64,000 nucleotides of DNA from Sinohyriopsis cumingii (taxonomy: Eukaryota > Mollusca > Bivalvia > Unionida > Unionidae), in contig CM068827.1 in NCBI GenBank assembly GCA_028554795.2, forward strand, positions 144,287,751 to 144,351,750. Direction: 5' to 3'. The notes under the pieces are model-generated. The model ran no database searches, was not told the DNA's origin, and was given only the letters and a program-made list of their open reading frames with translations. Below are positions 50,601 through 62,739 of the stretch, piece by piece. Position 1 is the first letter of the stretch. Each line of letters starts with the position of its first letter. A program made the position numbers and the translations under genes.

Positions 50601-52448
50601 AGTATTTTAGTTGTGCCTATAATGATTGTCGCCAAAGTTTAAATATATTGGCCATGATGTTTGGCCAGCTGGATGACATCAGCTTTTAGTTAAAGGATTT
50701 TGATTCAGAAATGTCTCCTGATTACATAAGTATCATCATTATCAGGCTTGGCTTAATGTAAGTTGGGGCTTGGGGGAGGAAGAGAGGCCCCTGGGTAAAT
50801 GGATGAAGTTTTTGGAGCTGGCAGGATCGACTTTTGCCATGTGGGATTTGGAGGTCGAAATGTCAAAGGTCAAGGTCACATTGGTGAGCTCGTAGCTGTC
50901 AAGCGTCCCATTTTTCCCATATTTGCCTGTATTTTGGACCTAAATACATGTACAGGTATATGTTTTTCTTGTTAAAAATTTGTTTTCTTAAAGAAGTTAA
51001 ATTAAATATTTCATTACAGTTTTTTGTTTAGTACCTGGTTCCATTCTGAAAAAGAAATAAATAACGATACAGATTTCTAAAATACGATTGGTTCATTCAA
51101 AATTGAGGCTACCATGCCAGTCTTTAACCACCATATGGAATCAGAACCCAGCTAATTTGACTACATATGCTCTGCATTTTTTTCTCAATACTAAACTTTC
51201 TTTTGTATCCAATGATAATAAATCATATCTCATTCTAAAGTGCTTTCAGAGATGAATTCACTGTGAAGTTCTTGCCATAGGTTCTTTGGCATTTCTTTGA
51301 AAGGTTCAACTGTAAACAAAGCAATGTGCAATGGAACATGGATTTCACTTCCTGATCATCACCAAGGCCTTATTACTTACTGTACACTGTTGCCAAAACA
51401 TAAGACAGCCACACCATAAGCTCATATTCTAAAGAATAAACAATTATCTTTAAATCCATACCAGATAGAACCTTGATGTAATTCAATCGAAGTTCAGTTT
51501 ACTAAATTTCTTTTAGAAGTTAACCATCCTCTTTCAGTTACTAGTGTTGCTGGCAATTTATTTCTGACACTTTTTCTAGACAGTAAACTCACAAAGGATT
51601 AATCTTGTGCTAGAATGAAAACAGTAAAAATATCACACAGAATTCACATGCAAGATGGTACATTTGAATCGATAATCATTGGGAAAAAACAAGGTGTGGC
51701 TTCTATAAACACCATGTGTCTGAGTTTGTGTTGCGCTCTTGTACCTTCTGAATTGGCAACCAAATGGAACAGGGTGCCCATTCAAAAGGTACAAGAGTGC
51801 AACACATTGCCTCTTTGACACAAAATATTTAAGTAAGTTACTGTCCTACTTTACTGATGGTTGTAGACGATGTAAATAGTTACACACACATTAAAGTTTT
51901 AAAAAGCATTATTTTCATACTCAGGGGTTGGCAGCTGAGTTTGTTCAAGAAAATTAATGGCGAATTAGGTATCCATGTATAAGCATCTGAATTGGAAGCA
52001 GATTAATCATTAGCGATGATAGAATGAAGGTTCACAGATAAAGATTATAATAGTTGTTTTCTCCAAGTTTTATAAAAATTTTAATTATATGTTCCATTTC
52101 TATGAACAAATTATTACAATATTTGGCACATTAGTTTAACAGAGGAAATTAAATGTCACAAGCAGTGGGATGGTCATAAGTCAAAGTCTCAGGAGTGATA
52201 TTGTAGTGTGTTCTGTTACTAATGTCAAGGCTTCATCATCGCAGACAAGGCAGTAAATTTGTACATTTGTATTTTGATTGAACAAACAAGCTTAAAAGTG
52301 GTAGCTAATATAACAAAATTGGTTTTTAATAATTCTTACAGAAACAGTTTGATTTGAGATGATCATGTTATTTTGTTTTTAAAATTAGTACTTGTCCCAT
52401 TTTGCCAAAATAAATTTAAATAAATAGATTTTTGTCCTTTTTTTACAG
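50601..52448 (+). other. ANKRD16 intron 3, remainder
   Basis: Contains a short hairpin (51727-51806, listed separately). Otherwise nothing is recognised. The acceptor TTTTTTACAG ends at 52448. Confidence 0.45.
51727..51806. repeat. Short inverted repeat, 21-bp arms
   Basis: TGTGTTGCGCTCTTGTACCTT (51727-51747) pairs with 51786-51806 with one mismatch; the loop is 38 bp. It could be a tiny MITE or MITE end pair; no clear target duplication was seen. Confidence 0.7.
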
Positions 52449-52600
52449 CATTGCTTGGGTGTACAGATGTCACCCGCCACTTGTTGGAGCATTGTGGGTA
52501 CACGCCTGACATGACTGACAGCTGTGGTTCTACTCCTTTGATGGATGCTTTAAGATCACAGCATATTGATTTAGCAGCTCTTCTCATTTCATTGCATGGG
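52449..52600 (+). CDS. ANKRD16: ANKRD16 orthologue, exon 4
   Basis: Acceptor TTTTTTACAG|CATTGC. The predicted end is TTGCATGGG|GTATTA at 52600, where homology to the vertebrate protein breaks off (ours LLISLHG, vertebrate LLLDEHG). 152 nt, entry phase 1, exit phase 0, which joins exon 5 in frame. It encodes CTDVTRHLLEHCGYTPDMTD, GSTPLMDALRSQHIDLAALL and ISLHG. The donor GTATTA is weaker than the others in this gene. It is also repeated every 22 bp downstream, so the real exon end may vary. The 353-codon open frame continuing to 53512 is the minisatellite. Confidence 0.9.
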
Positions 52601-53140
52601 GTATTACTCAACATTGCATGGGGTATTACTCAACATTGCATGGGGTATTACTCATCATTGCATGGGGTATTACTCAACATTGCATGGGGTATTACTCAAC
52701 ATTGCATGGGGTATTACTCATCATTGCATGGGGTATTACTCAACATTGCATGGGGTATTACTCAACATTGCATAGGGTATTACTCATCATTGCATGGGGT
52801 ATTACTCAACATTGCATGGGGTATTACTCAACATTGCATGGGATATTACTCAACATTGCATGGGGTATTACTCAACATTGCATGGGGTATTACTCATCAT
52901 TGCATGGGGTATTACTCATCATTGCATGGGGTATTACTCTTCATTGCATGGGGTATTACTCAACATTGCATGGGGTATTACTCATCATTGCATGGGGTAT
53001 TACTCTTCATTGCATGGGGTATTACTCAACATTGCATGGGGTATTACTCATCATTGCATGGGGTATTACTCATCATTGCATGGGGTATTACTCTTCATTG
53101 CATGGGGTATTACTCAACATTGCATGGGGTATTACTCAAC
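52591..53140 (+). repeat. 22-bp minisatellite, 25 units, built on the exon 4 splice donor
   Basis: Unit ATTGCATGGGGTATTACTCA plus two bases (AC, TC). The first unit straddles the exon 4 boundary: its first ten bases are the last ten of the exon. Units come as ..CAAC, ..CATC and ..CTTC variants; the first nine form three trimers (AAC, AAC, ATC) of 66 bp. Almost every unit keeps GGG|GTATTA; one near 52842 reads GATATT and has lost the GT. Confidence 0.97.
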
Positions 53141-53512
53141 ATTGCATACTTCACACAATACATACAGTCCAGGCCCAACATTCATCATTGCATGGGGTAT
53201 TACTCAACATTGCATACTTCACACAATACATACAGTCCAGGCCCAACATTCATCATTGCATGGGGTATTACTCAACATTGCATACTTCACACAATACATA
53301 CAGTCCAGGCCCAACATTCATCATTGCATGGGGTATTACTCAACATTGCATACTTCACACAATACATACAGTCCAGGCCCAACATTCATCATTGCATGGG
53401 GTATTACTCACACAATACATACAGTCCAGGCCCAACATTCATCATTGCATGGGGTATTACTCAACATTGCATACTTCACACAATACATACAGTCCAGGCC
53501 CAACATTCATGA
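53141..53512 (+). repeat. 68-bp higher-order repeat, about 5 copies
   Basis: Each unit joins ATTGCATACTTCACACAATA, TACAGTCCAGGCCCAACATT and one 22-bp donor unit. Starts are at 53141, 53209, 53277 and 53345; a shortened unit follows at about 53409, then a final one. It is a second-stage amplification of the minisatellite edge. Confidence 0.93.
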
Positions 53513-54344
53513 AACTCCTCAACTTGAGTGCACACTCAAACTCAAATATTGTTTATTTTGATTTAGTTGCATTCATTTAATTTCTTAAAATACATGACTA
53601 TATCTAGCACAATGCTGAAACTAAATAAATTTTAAGTTTTAATATCTCTAATTTGTTCATGACTTCATTCAGTTATGAATATAAAAAATTGAATTGGAAC
53701 AAATACTTCAGTTTGATTGATTGATTTCTTGGATTTAAGTGACATGCACACAGTTTTGCATGTGCCTCTGGTTAATTCCTGCATGGCAGGTTGCTAATTG
53801 TTCCTGTGGAAAGGAATCAGAGCCACATCCCCCAGGCGTTTATGCACTCAGTGAAACATAATGTTTCATGCTACCTGAGTGATAGGCTGTTATCAGTGGT
53901 TTCCATAGTAGACCCAGCACACACTCATGTTTGAGTCGTCTATGTCAGTTTAGTAGATGAGTGGGAATAGAACCATCACTCACTCAGTTTATGAGTTTGG
54001 TGAATAGAGGGTCAGAACTCTCTGTAGTAGAGGCCCTACTTTCACGACATTTAGTCTCTAATTTTTTGGCCCCTCAAAACTAGGATAAGTATTTATTGTA
54101 AATCATTATCCTCACACTTTCTGTAAAAAAAAAGCATTGAGGATATTGTGATGTCATCTGTCTCTTTCTAAAGCACAGAGTGGAATTCACTAAACTTGGT
54201 TGTAGACTTACCTATTGGTAAAAGTTTGTAAGAGGGTGTTAATATTTTGAACCTCCTCCCTGGTAACTATGTATAAGAGGGTGTTATTTTTTTTACTTCC
54301 TCTGTGGTAACTGTGAAAGTTGGTGTTATGTTTTTTTAAAACTC
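53513..54344 (+). other. ANKRD16 intron 4, first part
   Basis: No feature recognised. The 53720-54060 stretch is more GC-rich than its surroundings and might be an old repeat. Confidence 0.35.
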
Positions 54345-54352
54345 TTCTATGG

Positions 54353-54608
54353 TTTTGTTTGTTTGTTGTGGGGTTTAACTCCATTTTTCAGCACACGATA
54401 GGCTATGCATGGTGGCCAGTATTAATGGTGGAGGAAGAACCTGGGAAAACCTCAGGAAGAACCACTGACCCACAAGAAGCTACTGGCAAGCTTTCTCACA
54501 TACCCACATTGGCCGAATCCTAGACTCGAACCCATGCAGACAGAGGTGTGATGGCAGTGATCAGTAACAGAGAGCGTTTTAGACCACTCAGACACTCGGG
54601 GACCCCTT
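54353..54608 (-). mobile_element. SINE family 1, near full length
   Basis: Same head, body and tail as the 11848-12124 copy. Flanked by an 8-bp direct repeat TTCTATGG (54345-54352 and 54609-54616). Confidence 0.85.
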
Positions 54609-54616
54609 TTCTATGG

Positions 54617-55759
54617 TAACTGCGTAAGAGTGTTATTTTATTTGCTTCCTCTTTATTAACTGTTTGTAAGAGTGTTATCTTTAACCTTCTCCATAGTAAA
54701 TGTGTCTTAGAGGTGTAAGATGATGTTATGTTTTTTTAACCCCACTATGGTTTATGGGAAGGGTTGAAAAGACCATTTGCAATAAAATCTTGATCATACA
54801 TATTTTCAGATTGTGACAAAACATGATGCAGTCGTAGCAGGAAGATACTTTACAATATATTTTGGGGTTAATAGCCCGTAATTACAAGGGAAGCAGAATG
54901 TTATAAATGAAACTGCTCAAATTAATATGTGAAAATTGTTGGTTGTTACATTTGTAAGCTCTCAGAATTGACCTTTTGTTTTCAACCACTATTACTGCAC
55001 AAAAGGTCTTGGGCTAAAATGATACCCCTAACCTCTTTCTTATGTTACGTGTTTAGGCTTGAATAAACAGTAGCACAAGAAAGAGTGAAAACAACAAGCT
55101 TTGAAAAATATAACAAATGATTTATTTCCCTGGAAAAGTACTGTAAAAATAAAAAAAAATATGAGAACGGTTTCAAGAATCAAATCCACAAATATTACAA
55201 CAATAATCCATGAATACAATTTTTGAAGTCCTAATATTGCAATTTTTTCATAATCCTTGCTCAGTATACAGTGCTACCAATGCTGTTCAGCTGTGGAAGA
55301 CCTCCAGAGTTTTATGATTGAAGATCAATGCATAAAGCCAATTCAGTCCTGGAATTATTTTTAAAAAAACATTATAATTATAATACAAGTATTGGATGGT
55401 GATGCAAACTAAAGATTTGGTGTAATACTTATGCAGTATTAAAAATACATATTTGCATTATTCAGTTAGGAGAGGACTTTAGTAAAACATTCATTTTTAA
55501 ATTTGTACCATCAGTCACTATTAATAAAGGTTTACAGAGAAATTTGCATTATTCATTGATATTAAATTCACTGTAAAGTTACAACATATTAGTGGTTATA
55601 TGGCCTGAAGATCAATGCTATGTATATGAAATTACCAAGCTCTCTGATAACATGACTCTGCTTACAATTTAATATTCAATGAATTTGTATGGACTTGGTC
55701 AAAACCAGTCAACAATGTATGTATTTAATTTGAAGCAGATAATAAATATCACGATTTAT
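54617..55759 (+). other. ANKRD16 intron 4, middle part
   Basis: No feature recognised. Confidence 0.4.
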
Positions 55760-55769
55760 TCTCAGCGTG

Positions 55770-56518
55770 CATCTCACCCAATGGATGTTTCATTGTTTAT
55801 AAGTAACTCCCCTACTGATTACAGATAAGCATTGCACCCAATGAACATTTAATGTCAGATAAGCAATTCCTCCAATGAACATTTCATTACAGATAAGCAA
55901 TTCACCCACTGAACATTTCATTACAGATAAGCATTGCACCCACTGAACATTTAATGTCAGATAAGCAATGCATCCAGTGAACATTTCATTGCAAATAAGC
56001 TGTGTACCCACTGAACATTTCATTACAGATAAGCTGTGAACCAAATGAACATTTCAGTTCAGATAAGCTGTGTACCCACTGAACATTTCATTGCAGATAT
56101 GCAATGCACCCAATGAACATTTGATTGCAGATAAACAATGCACCCACTGGACATGTTATTACAGATAAGCAATGCACCTACTGAACATGTCATTACAGAT
56201 AAGCTGTATACCCACTGAACATTTCATTGTAGATAAGCTGTGAACCATAGAACATTTCAGTGCAGATAAGCTATGTACCTAATGAACATATTATTACAGA
56301 TAATGCAGTGTACCCACTGGACATGTTATTACAGCTAAGCAATGCACCCACTGAACATGTTATTACAGATAAGCTGTATACCCACTGAACATTTCATTGC
56401 AGATAAGCTGTGTACCTAATGAACATGTTATTACAGATAAAGCAATGTACCCACTGAACATGTTATTACAGATAAGCAACTCCTTGACTGATACTGATAC
56501 TTCATTGCAGATAAGCTG
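55770..56518. repeat. 34-bp minisatellite, about 22 degenerate copies
   Basis: Unit AGATAAGCAATGCACCCACT then GAACATTTCATTAC (34 bp), with many substitutions and small indels. It is intronic in ANKRD16. Confidence 0.93.
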
Positions 56519-56828
56519 TTGCCCATACTTTCATTGTGCATCAGCTTTGTGAACAAAATAGTTAACTTTTCATCCACATATAGTTTTTTTTCTTTCAGGT
56601 TATCTAATTTGGTTGCTGTATTCGCAAACATAAGTGACATTTGGGTTAACTCTGTATTTTGGACTTGAAGTACCTGACATTCTGTATCTCTTGCATTGTA
56701 TGAGGTACCAGCTTATGCTGCCAAAGGAGATACAAATCAGCCTGTTTCATTTCATTTTGCAACTGAGGCTAAATTATGCCTAGACATTAATATTACAACA
56801 TTTATTTGCAGTTCATTGCTCATTTCAG

Positions 56829-56990
56829 GCAGATGTGAATGTGGAGGACAACTTAGGAAGACAATCCATTCATTTAGCAGCCCAGTCTGGCGCAGTTGAT
56901 TCCCTAAATTACCTGATTGACACCTGTGGAGTGGATCCAGGTGTCAAATCCAGATGCCGATTTATTACTCCGCTACATTTTGCAGCAAAG
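56829..56990 (+). CDS. ANKRD16: ANKRD16 orthologue, exon 5
   Basis: Acceptor CATTTCAG|GCAGAT, donor GCAAAG|GTAATT. 162 nt, 54 codons, phase 0 at both ends. It encodes ADVNVEDNLGRQSIHLAAQS, AVDSLNYLIDTCGVDPGV and FITPLHFAAK. It aligns with vertebrate ACLSAEDSLGAQALH through LTALHYAAK, with the same exon end. About 75 C-terminal residues (the last two ankyrin repeats and tail) are still to come; I did not find them before 64000. Confidence 0.94.
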
Positions 56991-59900
56991 GTAATTAAAT
57001 TTTGACATGAACTACTTAATATTACATGAAAGTAATCAGAAAAGTTTTTGTTGTAGCATTTAGAATTTATATTTGTTTTCTGACCGCTACAGCTATTATG
57101 GTAGTGGTTGATGTGGTAATAATAGTTTTAGTAGTAGTAGATTTGTTTGCAGTAGAGGTGGTGATGGTGGTGGTAGGAGTCATATTATTTATTTGATATT
57201 TATAGGCTACTGCATTTGTATGGGAAAATATGAATGAGTTTTGGGATGGAATCGTCCATTCATATTTTCCCATACAAATGCAGTAACATTTTTATTATAT
57301 GCTCATTTTTTTATTCTACCTAAGGTTTAATTATATAAACAAAATACACTACAAGAAACAACGTAAATGAATGATAGCTGTATTCCAAACTAAATACACA
57401 AGCGCAGATTTGTCATTTCACAATGACATCATTATTAATGCGCACATAACTCCGCCCAGATAAATGTGAACTTAGTTGCGCGCTTGACATAACTTTCAAA
57501 AGTAAATGGCGTGTCATGTTAGAATTGAAATTTGCAGTCATATTGTGAATGAATGCACATTGCAACAACTTTTCCTTTGATCTGGAATGAATATATTTTG
57601 GTATTTTGTTTCGATTCGACGTAAGTTTGTGATTTTGGACTGGATTCATCTGTGCAAATTATACATGAAATACATCGGATTGAAGTAGCCTGGGAGAAGC
57701 GTGTTTACGTCTGCAAATGTGTTTCTATTTCTGTCACTGAATGTTTGAAATCGTAACATGGGAAAAATATGAAGTCTTTCAATTGCAATTATCAAAAAGA
57801 TGCTATGGAATTTAATGCTTATTTCATTTTGAGTGCAGTAAGGAGGATGCAGTTGCACTTATCATCAAAATTACAGCACAATTTCAAAATGTGTAATCCA
57901 GATTGAAAACCTGTAACATGGCTCGAGTAATTCAGATTTGCAGAATTAAGAAAAAACATTTTGAGGAAATCCAGGATGTAAAACTGTAAAGTATATTTTA
58001 TTTTGCCATTCTGATCACCAGATAAAGAAGACAGTATATGCCTTGTCACTTGTATGTTATTTGTAAGGACCTAATCTTCCGTCTTTTGTATAATGTAGCT
58101 AGCTTAAATCCGTAACATTGTATCAACGCGGAATGTGCCAAAACAGCTGGTTTTTTTTGCAGTCCACGAAACGTGTTTTAGTTCATTCAGAAACAAATTT
58201 AAACAACCACAACGTAAAGAACCTCTTACACGAGTGTATATGATTTGTTTACAAATCAAAAGTGCTGGCGTCAGCGTCATTGTTTGTTTACAATAGAAAG
58301 TAGTTCCTTTATTCACGTGAATGCTATAGGTGTATTGTCACGCGCGTTCAGTATCGGGGAATATTGAATGATTCTGACAATGTAAAGTTAACGGGGGAAA
58401 AAATGAGCATATAATAAGTTGTCTTTAATGGCACTCTTAGTGCTTTTTTGGCTATGTTATACCACACTCTGATTTTACCCATTTTCATATTTTTGGGGGT
58501 GGAGTGTATTTTACAGTAGAACGAAATAAAAATTTGCACATGTCACATTGACTCCTTGTGGAATAATAAATCCATTGCATTGTAACTAAATGGTTTATTA
58601 GCGTTATTAAAGAATTAAGTAATGCTTAAATAGGCTGATAGCTTTATTCTTTGCTTGCTTATATTAATAACTTCATATTGCTTTCACTATGTAGCTTTTT
58701 GCCCAGAAATACATGCTACATATGACTGGTAACTTGCTGTTCTACTCTTTCAGGTTTATGTTAAATATGTGGAAAGTACTGCATTGGAGCTAAACAAATA
58801 TGAATTTCATACCCATAAATGTTCAGTATTCTGTATCTACTGAGTAACAATCTTGTACTTTATTTATTAATTTCTCCTTTGAAAACGTTCACCAATCACA
58901 TTACATTTGGAATATTAGCCTGCTGCCTCATGAATTCAGCTCTGCTAAAATACGAAAAATGTCATTGTCTATTTTTAGATAGAGAAAGAGCAGTAACTAT
59001 TGCCCATTACCTGTCCTTGATCCCACCCAGTGTCGCCAGATTAAGCATCACTGTATTCTGAGAAACTCGCAGTGCAATAGCCTCCAACAACCCAGCCTGG
59101 TTTTTTTGTGTTCCTGTGGACCCATCCAACGTTTATTTTGCATTTATAATGCGGATTTATCAATTTACTGCAAGTTGTATACTTTATTTTACAATTTCTG
59201 CCAATATTTTGAGGGATTTATCACTTGTCGGAACTTCATCTTGTAAGACCACTGTCCCATCACGCTATTGTTGACCTTACACAGTGTCATTCTTGGCAAA
59301 TGTACATTTGACTTTATTCGCTTACTCCGTCTACTACAGAGCTCTTAATAGCGAATTCTGAAATGCTGCTTGATAATTATGCTCAATTTATTCGTATTTT
59401 ATGCTGTTTTGATAGACTTATTATTAACCAAGCATATAACATAAGTTTTAAACAGGGCCATAGGTTTCTGATATGACACCACCGATCTTTTAGTTACGAC
59501 AGTTTTTTTAGTGACTTAGTAATTTCACACATTACTAGTTTCTGCTTTAGTTTATTTGTATTGTGTTATTTTGGCATATATCAGTTAAATGTTCTGCAGG
59601 CTACTTCAGAGCATGGAGTTTACCATGACTCCTGTTTGTTTATGTTATGTAACATGGTTTCTGTTATACAGTGTCTATAACATGTGGTTATGAAAGTGTT
59701 TTGTTTCAGTGACCTAGTAATTTCAACATATTACTAGTTGCTACTTAGGAGTGTTTCTTGTATCAAAGATTGGTAGCTAGCCTACTGCTATGACTCGGTT
59801 GTACACATTATCCCTTCTCTATTAACTATGCATTGTGCTTAAGCTTAATATAGGACATAAATTTATTACATGTTGAAGCTACACTCTCTTAAGTCAGAGC

Positions 59901-60400
59901 AAAACATTAAGGGAATATTCCCCATTTTTAGGCAACCCAGATGAGTTAAGCCTCCACATATGTCAGCTTGGCCATCAGGTCAGTAAGTCAGGGTGCATGG
60001 GATTTATGATTGATCAGCTGCACCCAAATAATATTAATAATACTGCCACACCAACACCAGCTGAAACCAGCAGTTGCTCTGATATTACCAGCCATCAAGC
60101 ATGGAGACCTCATGACTACATAATGTTTACGGGGATCTTAGTGATAGATCTGTCCGTCAAGCTGGGCAGTCGGCAAAAAATCATGATTTTGGCTTGTTCA
60201 GCCACAGCTTTAGAGCGGCAGGCACAGGTATGTGCCAACATATATGCAGCGACAGTACTGAAAGACTGGTAGTGTGGTGATGCTGACAGTACCGGAAAGG
60301 CCAGAGATATTGGCATTGCCGACAGTGTGGGAAAAGATGGAGAAGCAGGCAGTGCTGTCTTTAACGCCGATGCCGGATATTACAGTACTCACATCTTATA
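56991..60400 (+). other. ANKRD16 intron 5 or downstream region
   Basis: No exon with ankyrin similarity was found. It contains a hairpin at 57208-57285, and otherwise ordinary AT-rich DNA with short ORFs. Confidence 0.4.
57208..57285. repeat. Inverted repeat, 29-bp arms
   Basis: TACTGCATTTGTATGGGAAA..ATGAATG (57208-57236) pairs with 57257-57285; the spacer is 20 bp. The pairing is perfect by eye. It could be a small MITE or a recent fold-back duplication. Confidence 0.85.
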
Positions 60401-61150
60401 CTCAAGGGAGAGCTCGTGTAGAGATATGACAGGGCAGTCATCAAAGCCACCTACTTGACTTATGTGAAGCTTGAAGCCGAGCCAGGTGATAGCCCAGCGC
60501 ACAGTAAGGGTGATGTTAAGTCAGTAGTCACATGTGCACCCACATCAATTGTGTAATAGTACAGCGGATGCATGAAACCAATTTCAGCACAATGGACCTC
60601 TTTCTTCCCTAAAGGGGGGTGGGGCTGATCAAGGTCAGTCAGAGGGGTTTCGGGTTTCGTTATCAACAACCCCCTTGCCCCTCCACATGATACATGGTCA
60701 GATTGGGAGATGGATGCCTTTCAATAACAGAGGATATGGTCGCTCATATAAGATGCAGGAGCTTGTGCTAAGGACTCAAGGGAGTGCTCGTGTAGAGATA
60801 CGACAGAGCAGAGTCATCAAAGCCACCCACTTGACTTATGTAAAGCTTGAAGCTGAGCCAGATGATAGCCCAGCGCACAGTAAGGGTGATGTTAAATCAG
60901 TAGTCGCATGTGCACCCACATCAGTTGTGTAATAGTACAACAGATGCATGAAACCAATTTCAGCACAATGGACCTCCTTATTCCCTCAACGGGGGTGGGG
61001 CTGATCCAGGTCAGTCAGAGGGGTTTCGGGTTTTGTTCATCAACAACCCCCTTGCCCCTCCATATGATACACGGTCAGATCGGGAGATGGATGCCTTTCG
61101 ATAACAGAGGATATGGTTGCTCTTATAAGATGCAGGAGCTTGTGCTAAGG
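60401..61150 (+). repeat. Direct duplication, 373-bp unit, 2 copies
   Basis: Copy 1 starts CTCAAGGGAGAGCTCGTGTA at 60401 and copy 2 at 60774. They are nearly collinear to about 61150, where copy 2 runs on into different sequence. A few percent divergence. It sits upstream of a DIRS-like recombinase remnant and may belong to that element. Confidence 0.85.
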
Positions 61151-61544
61151 ACACATTTCCCAATGAATTACTCAAGACTTGCTTTGGTATGCAAGCAGCA
61201 GGTTGAGGCCCATCAGCAACTGGAGTCTGCTCACCATATTCAGGACAGGGAAGGCAGTGTTATTCTGCCTCCCCATCAGATGGGATGAATATGCCTTTGT
61301 CTTGATCTGATAGATATATACTTCCACACCCCTATCCACCCTGTCTGTTGCTAGTTGACACGTTTACTGCCATACCGTTATCAACTCGACATTCTTCCCT
61401 TCGACCCTCATCAACCCTTGGGTTTTCACTCACACTAGGGACTCCGCCGTCTCCCTGTTCCAGGCGTTGTAATCTACATCAACAACAGCATACCTGGTAT
61501 GTTCTATCCTACTCCACGGCAGAATGATCTCACATCTCTGCTAG
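61151..61544 (+). other. Possible DIRS element 5' coding debris
   Basis: Short open stretch (VCKQQVEAHQQLESAHHIQD, about 61180-61245) of unknown nature, then stops. Confidence 0.25.
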
Positions 61545-62600
61545 GTCATCCAGGCACAAACGGGGAAGTTTAGACCTCCCTACATTCCAGAATTTCATCC
61601 GTTTGGGTACAGACTTCTTAACCAACTAGAATCTGGCACATCCCCAGAATTTCATCCATTTGGGTACAGACTTCTTAACCAACTAGAATCTGGCACATCC
61701 CCAGAATTTCATCCGTTTGGGTACAGACTTCTTAACCAACTAGAATCTGGCACATCCCCAGAATTTCATCCGTTTGGGTACAGACTTCTTAACCAACTAG
61801 AATCTGGCACATCCCCAGAATTTCATCTGTTTGGGTACAGACTTCTTAACCAACTAGAATCTGGCACATCCCCAGAATTTCATCCGTTTGGGTACAGACT
61901 TCTTAACCAACTAGAATCTGGCACATCCCCAGAATTTCATCCATTTGGGTACAGACTTCTTAACCAACTAGAATCTGGCACATCCCCAGAATTTCATCCG
62001 TTTGGGTACAGACTTCTTAACCAACTAGAATCTGGCACATCCCCAGAATTTCATCCATTTGGGTACAGACTTCTTAACCAACTAGAATCTGGCACATCCC
62101 CAGAATTTCATCCGTTTGGGTACAGACTTCTTAACCAACTAGAATCTGGCACATCCCCAGAATTTCATCCGTTTGGGTACAGACTTCTTAACCAACTAGA
62201 ATCTGGCACATCCCCAGAATTTCATCCGTTTGGGTACAGACTTCTTAACCAACTAGAATCTGGCACATCCCCAGAATTTCATCCGTTTGGGTACAGACTT
62301 CTTAACCAACTAGAATCTGGCACATCCCCAGAATTTCATCTGTTTGGGTACAGACTTCTTAACCAACTAGAATCTGGCACATCCCCAGAATTTCATCCAT
62401 TTGGGTACAGACTTCTTAACCAACTAGAATCTGGCACATCCCCTTTTATTCGCACTCCCAGAGTTGTCGAATCTGTCAAGTCCACATCCATCAAGACTTG
62501 GATTTCATTGGGAGAGTTCTTGAAACTTCTCTGCTATTATACGGCAGCGGACTTGACCACCGTCGGCTGTCTCATTATGCATGCCTTGCTCTCACATTGA
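61545..62600 (+). other. ATG-less open frame with fifteen 19-residue repeats
   Basis: One frame stays open for 351 codons, from just after a TAG at 61542 to the TGA at 62598. It spans the whole 57-bp minisatellite, which encodes PEFHPFGYRLLNQLESGTS about fifteen times, and unique sequence on both sides (KFRPPYI before, PFIRTPRVVESVKSTSIKTW after). There is no in-frame Met at the start. It could be part of the DIRS-like element whose recombinase remnant follows, or only a repeat whose period happens to be a multiple of three. Confidence 0.5.
61586..62443. repeat. 57-bp minisatellite, 15 copies
   Basis: Unit CCAGAATTTCATCCGTTTGG then GTACAGACTTCTTAACCAAC and TAGAATCTGGCACATCC. Copies differ at only one or two positions (CCGTTT, CCATTT, CTGTTT), so the array was homogenised recently. 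Confidence 0.97.
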
Positions 62601-62739
62601 CGCCCCTTGTTTTATATCCTCTTAAGCAAGCAGTCATGATCACATCTGAAATTCGATCATTCCTATGTCAATTGAGCAATTGAGCCTGGCTGACTATTGG
62701 AATTCCGCTGAAGAATCCCAGGCAGGATTAACATAAAGT

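Noticed and set aside
52451..53580. Three overlapping long ORFs (353, 320 and 255 codons) as a novel repeat protein
   Set aside because: All three frames of the same 22-bp minisatellite are open; only the first 50 codons of one frame are ankyrin exon. The rest begins exactly at the predicted splice donor.
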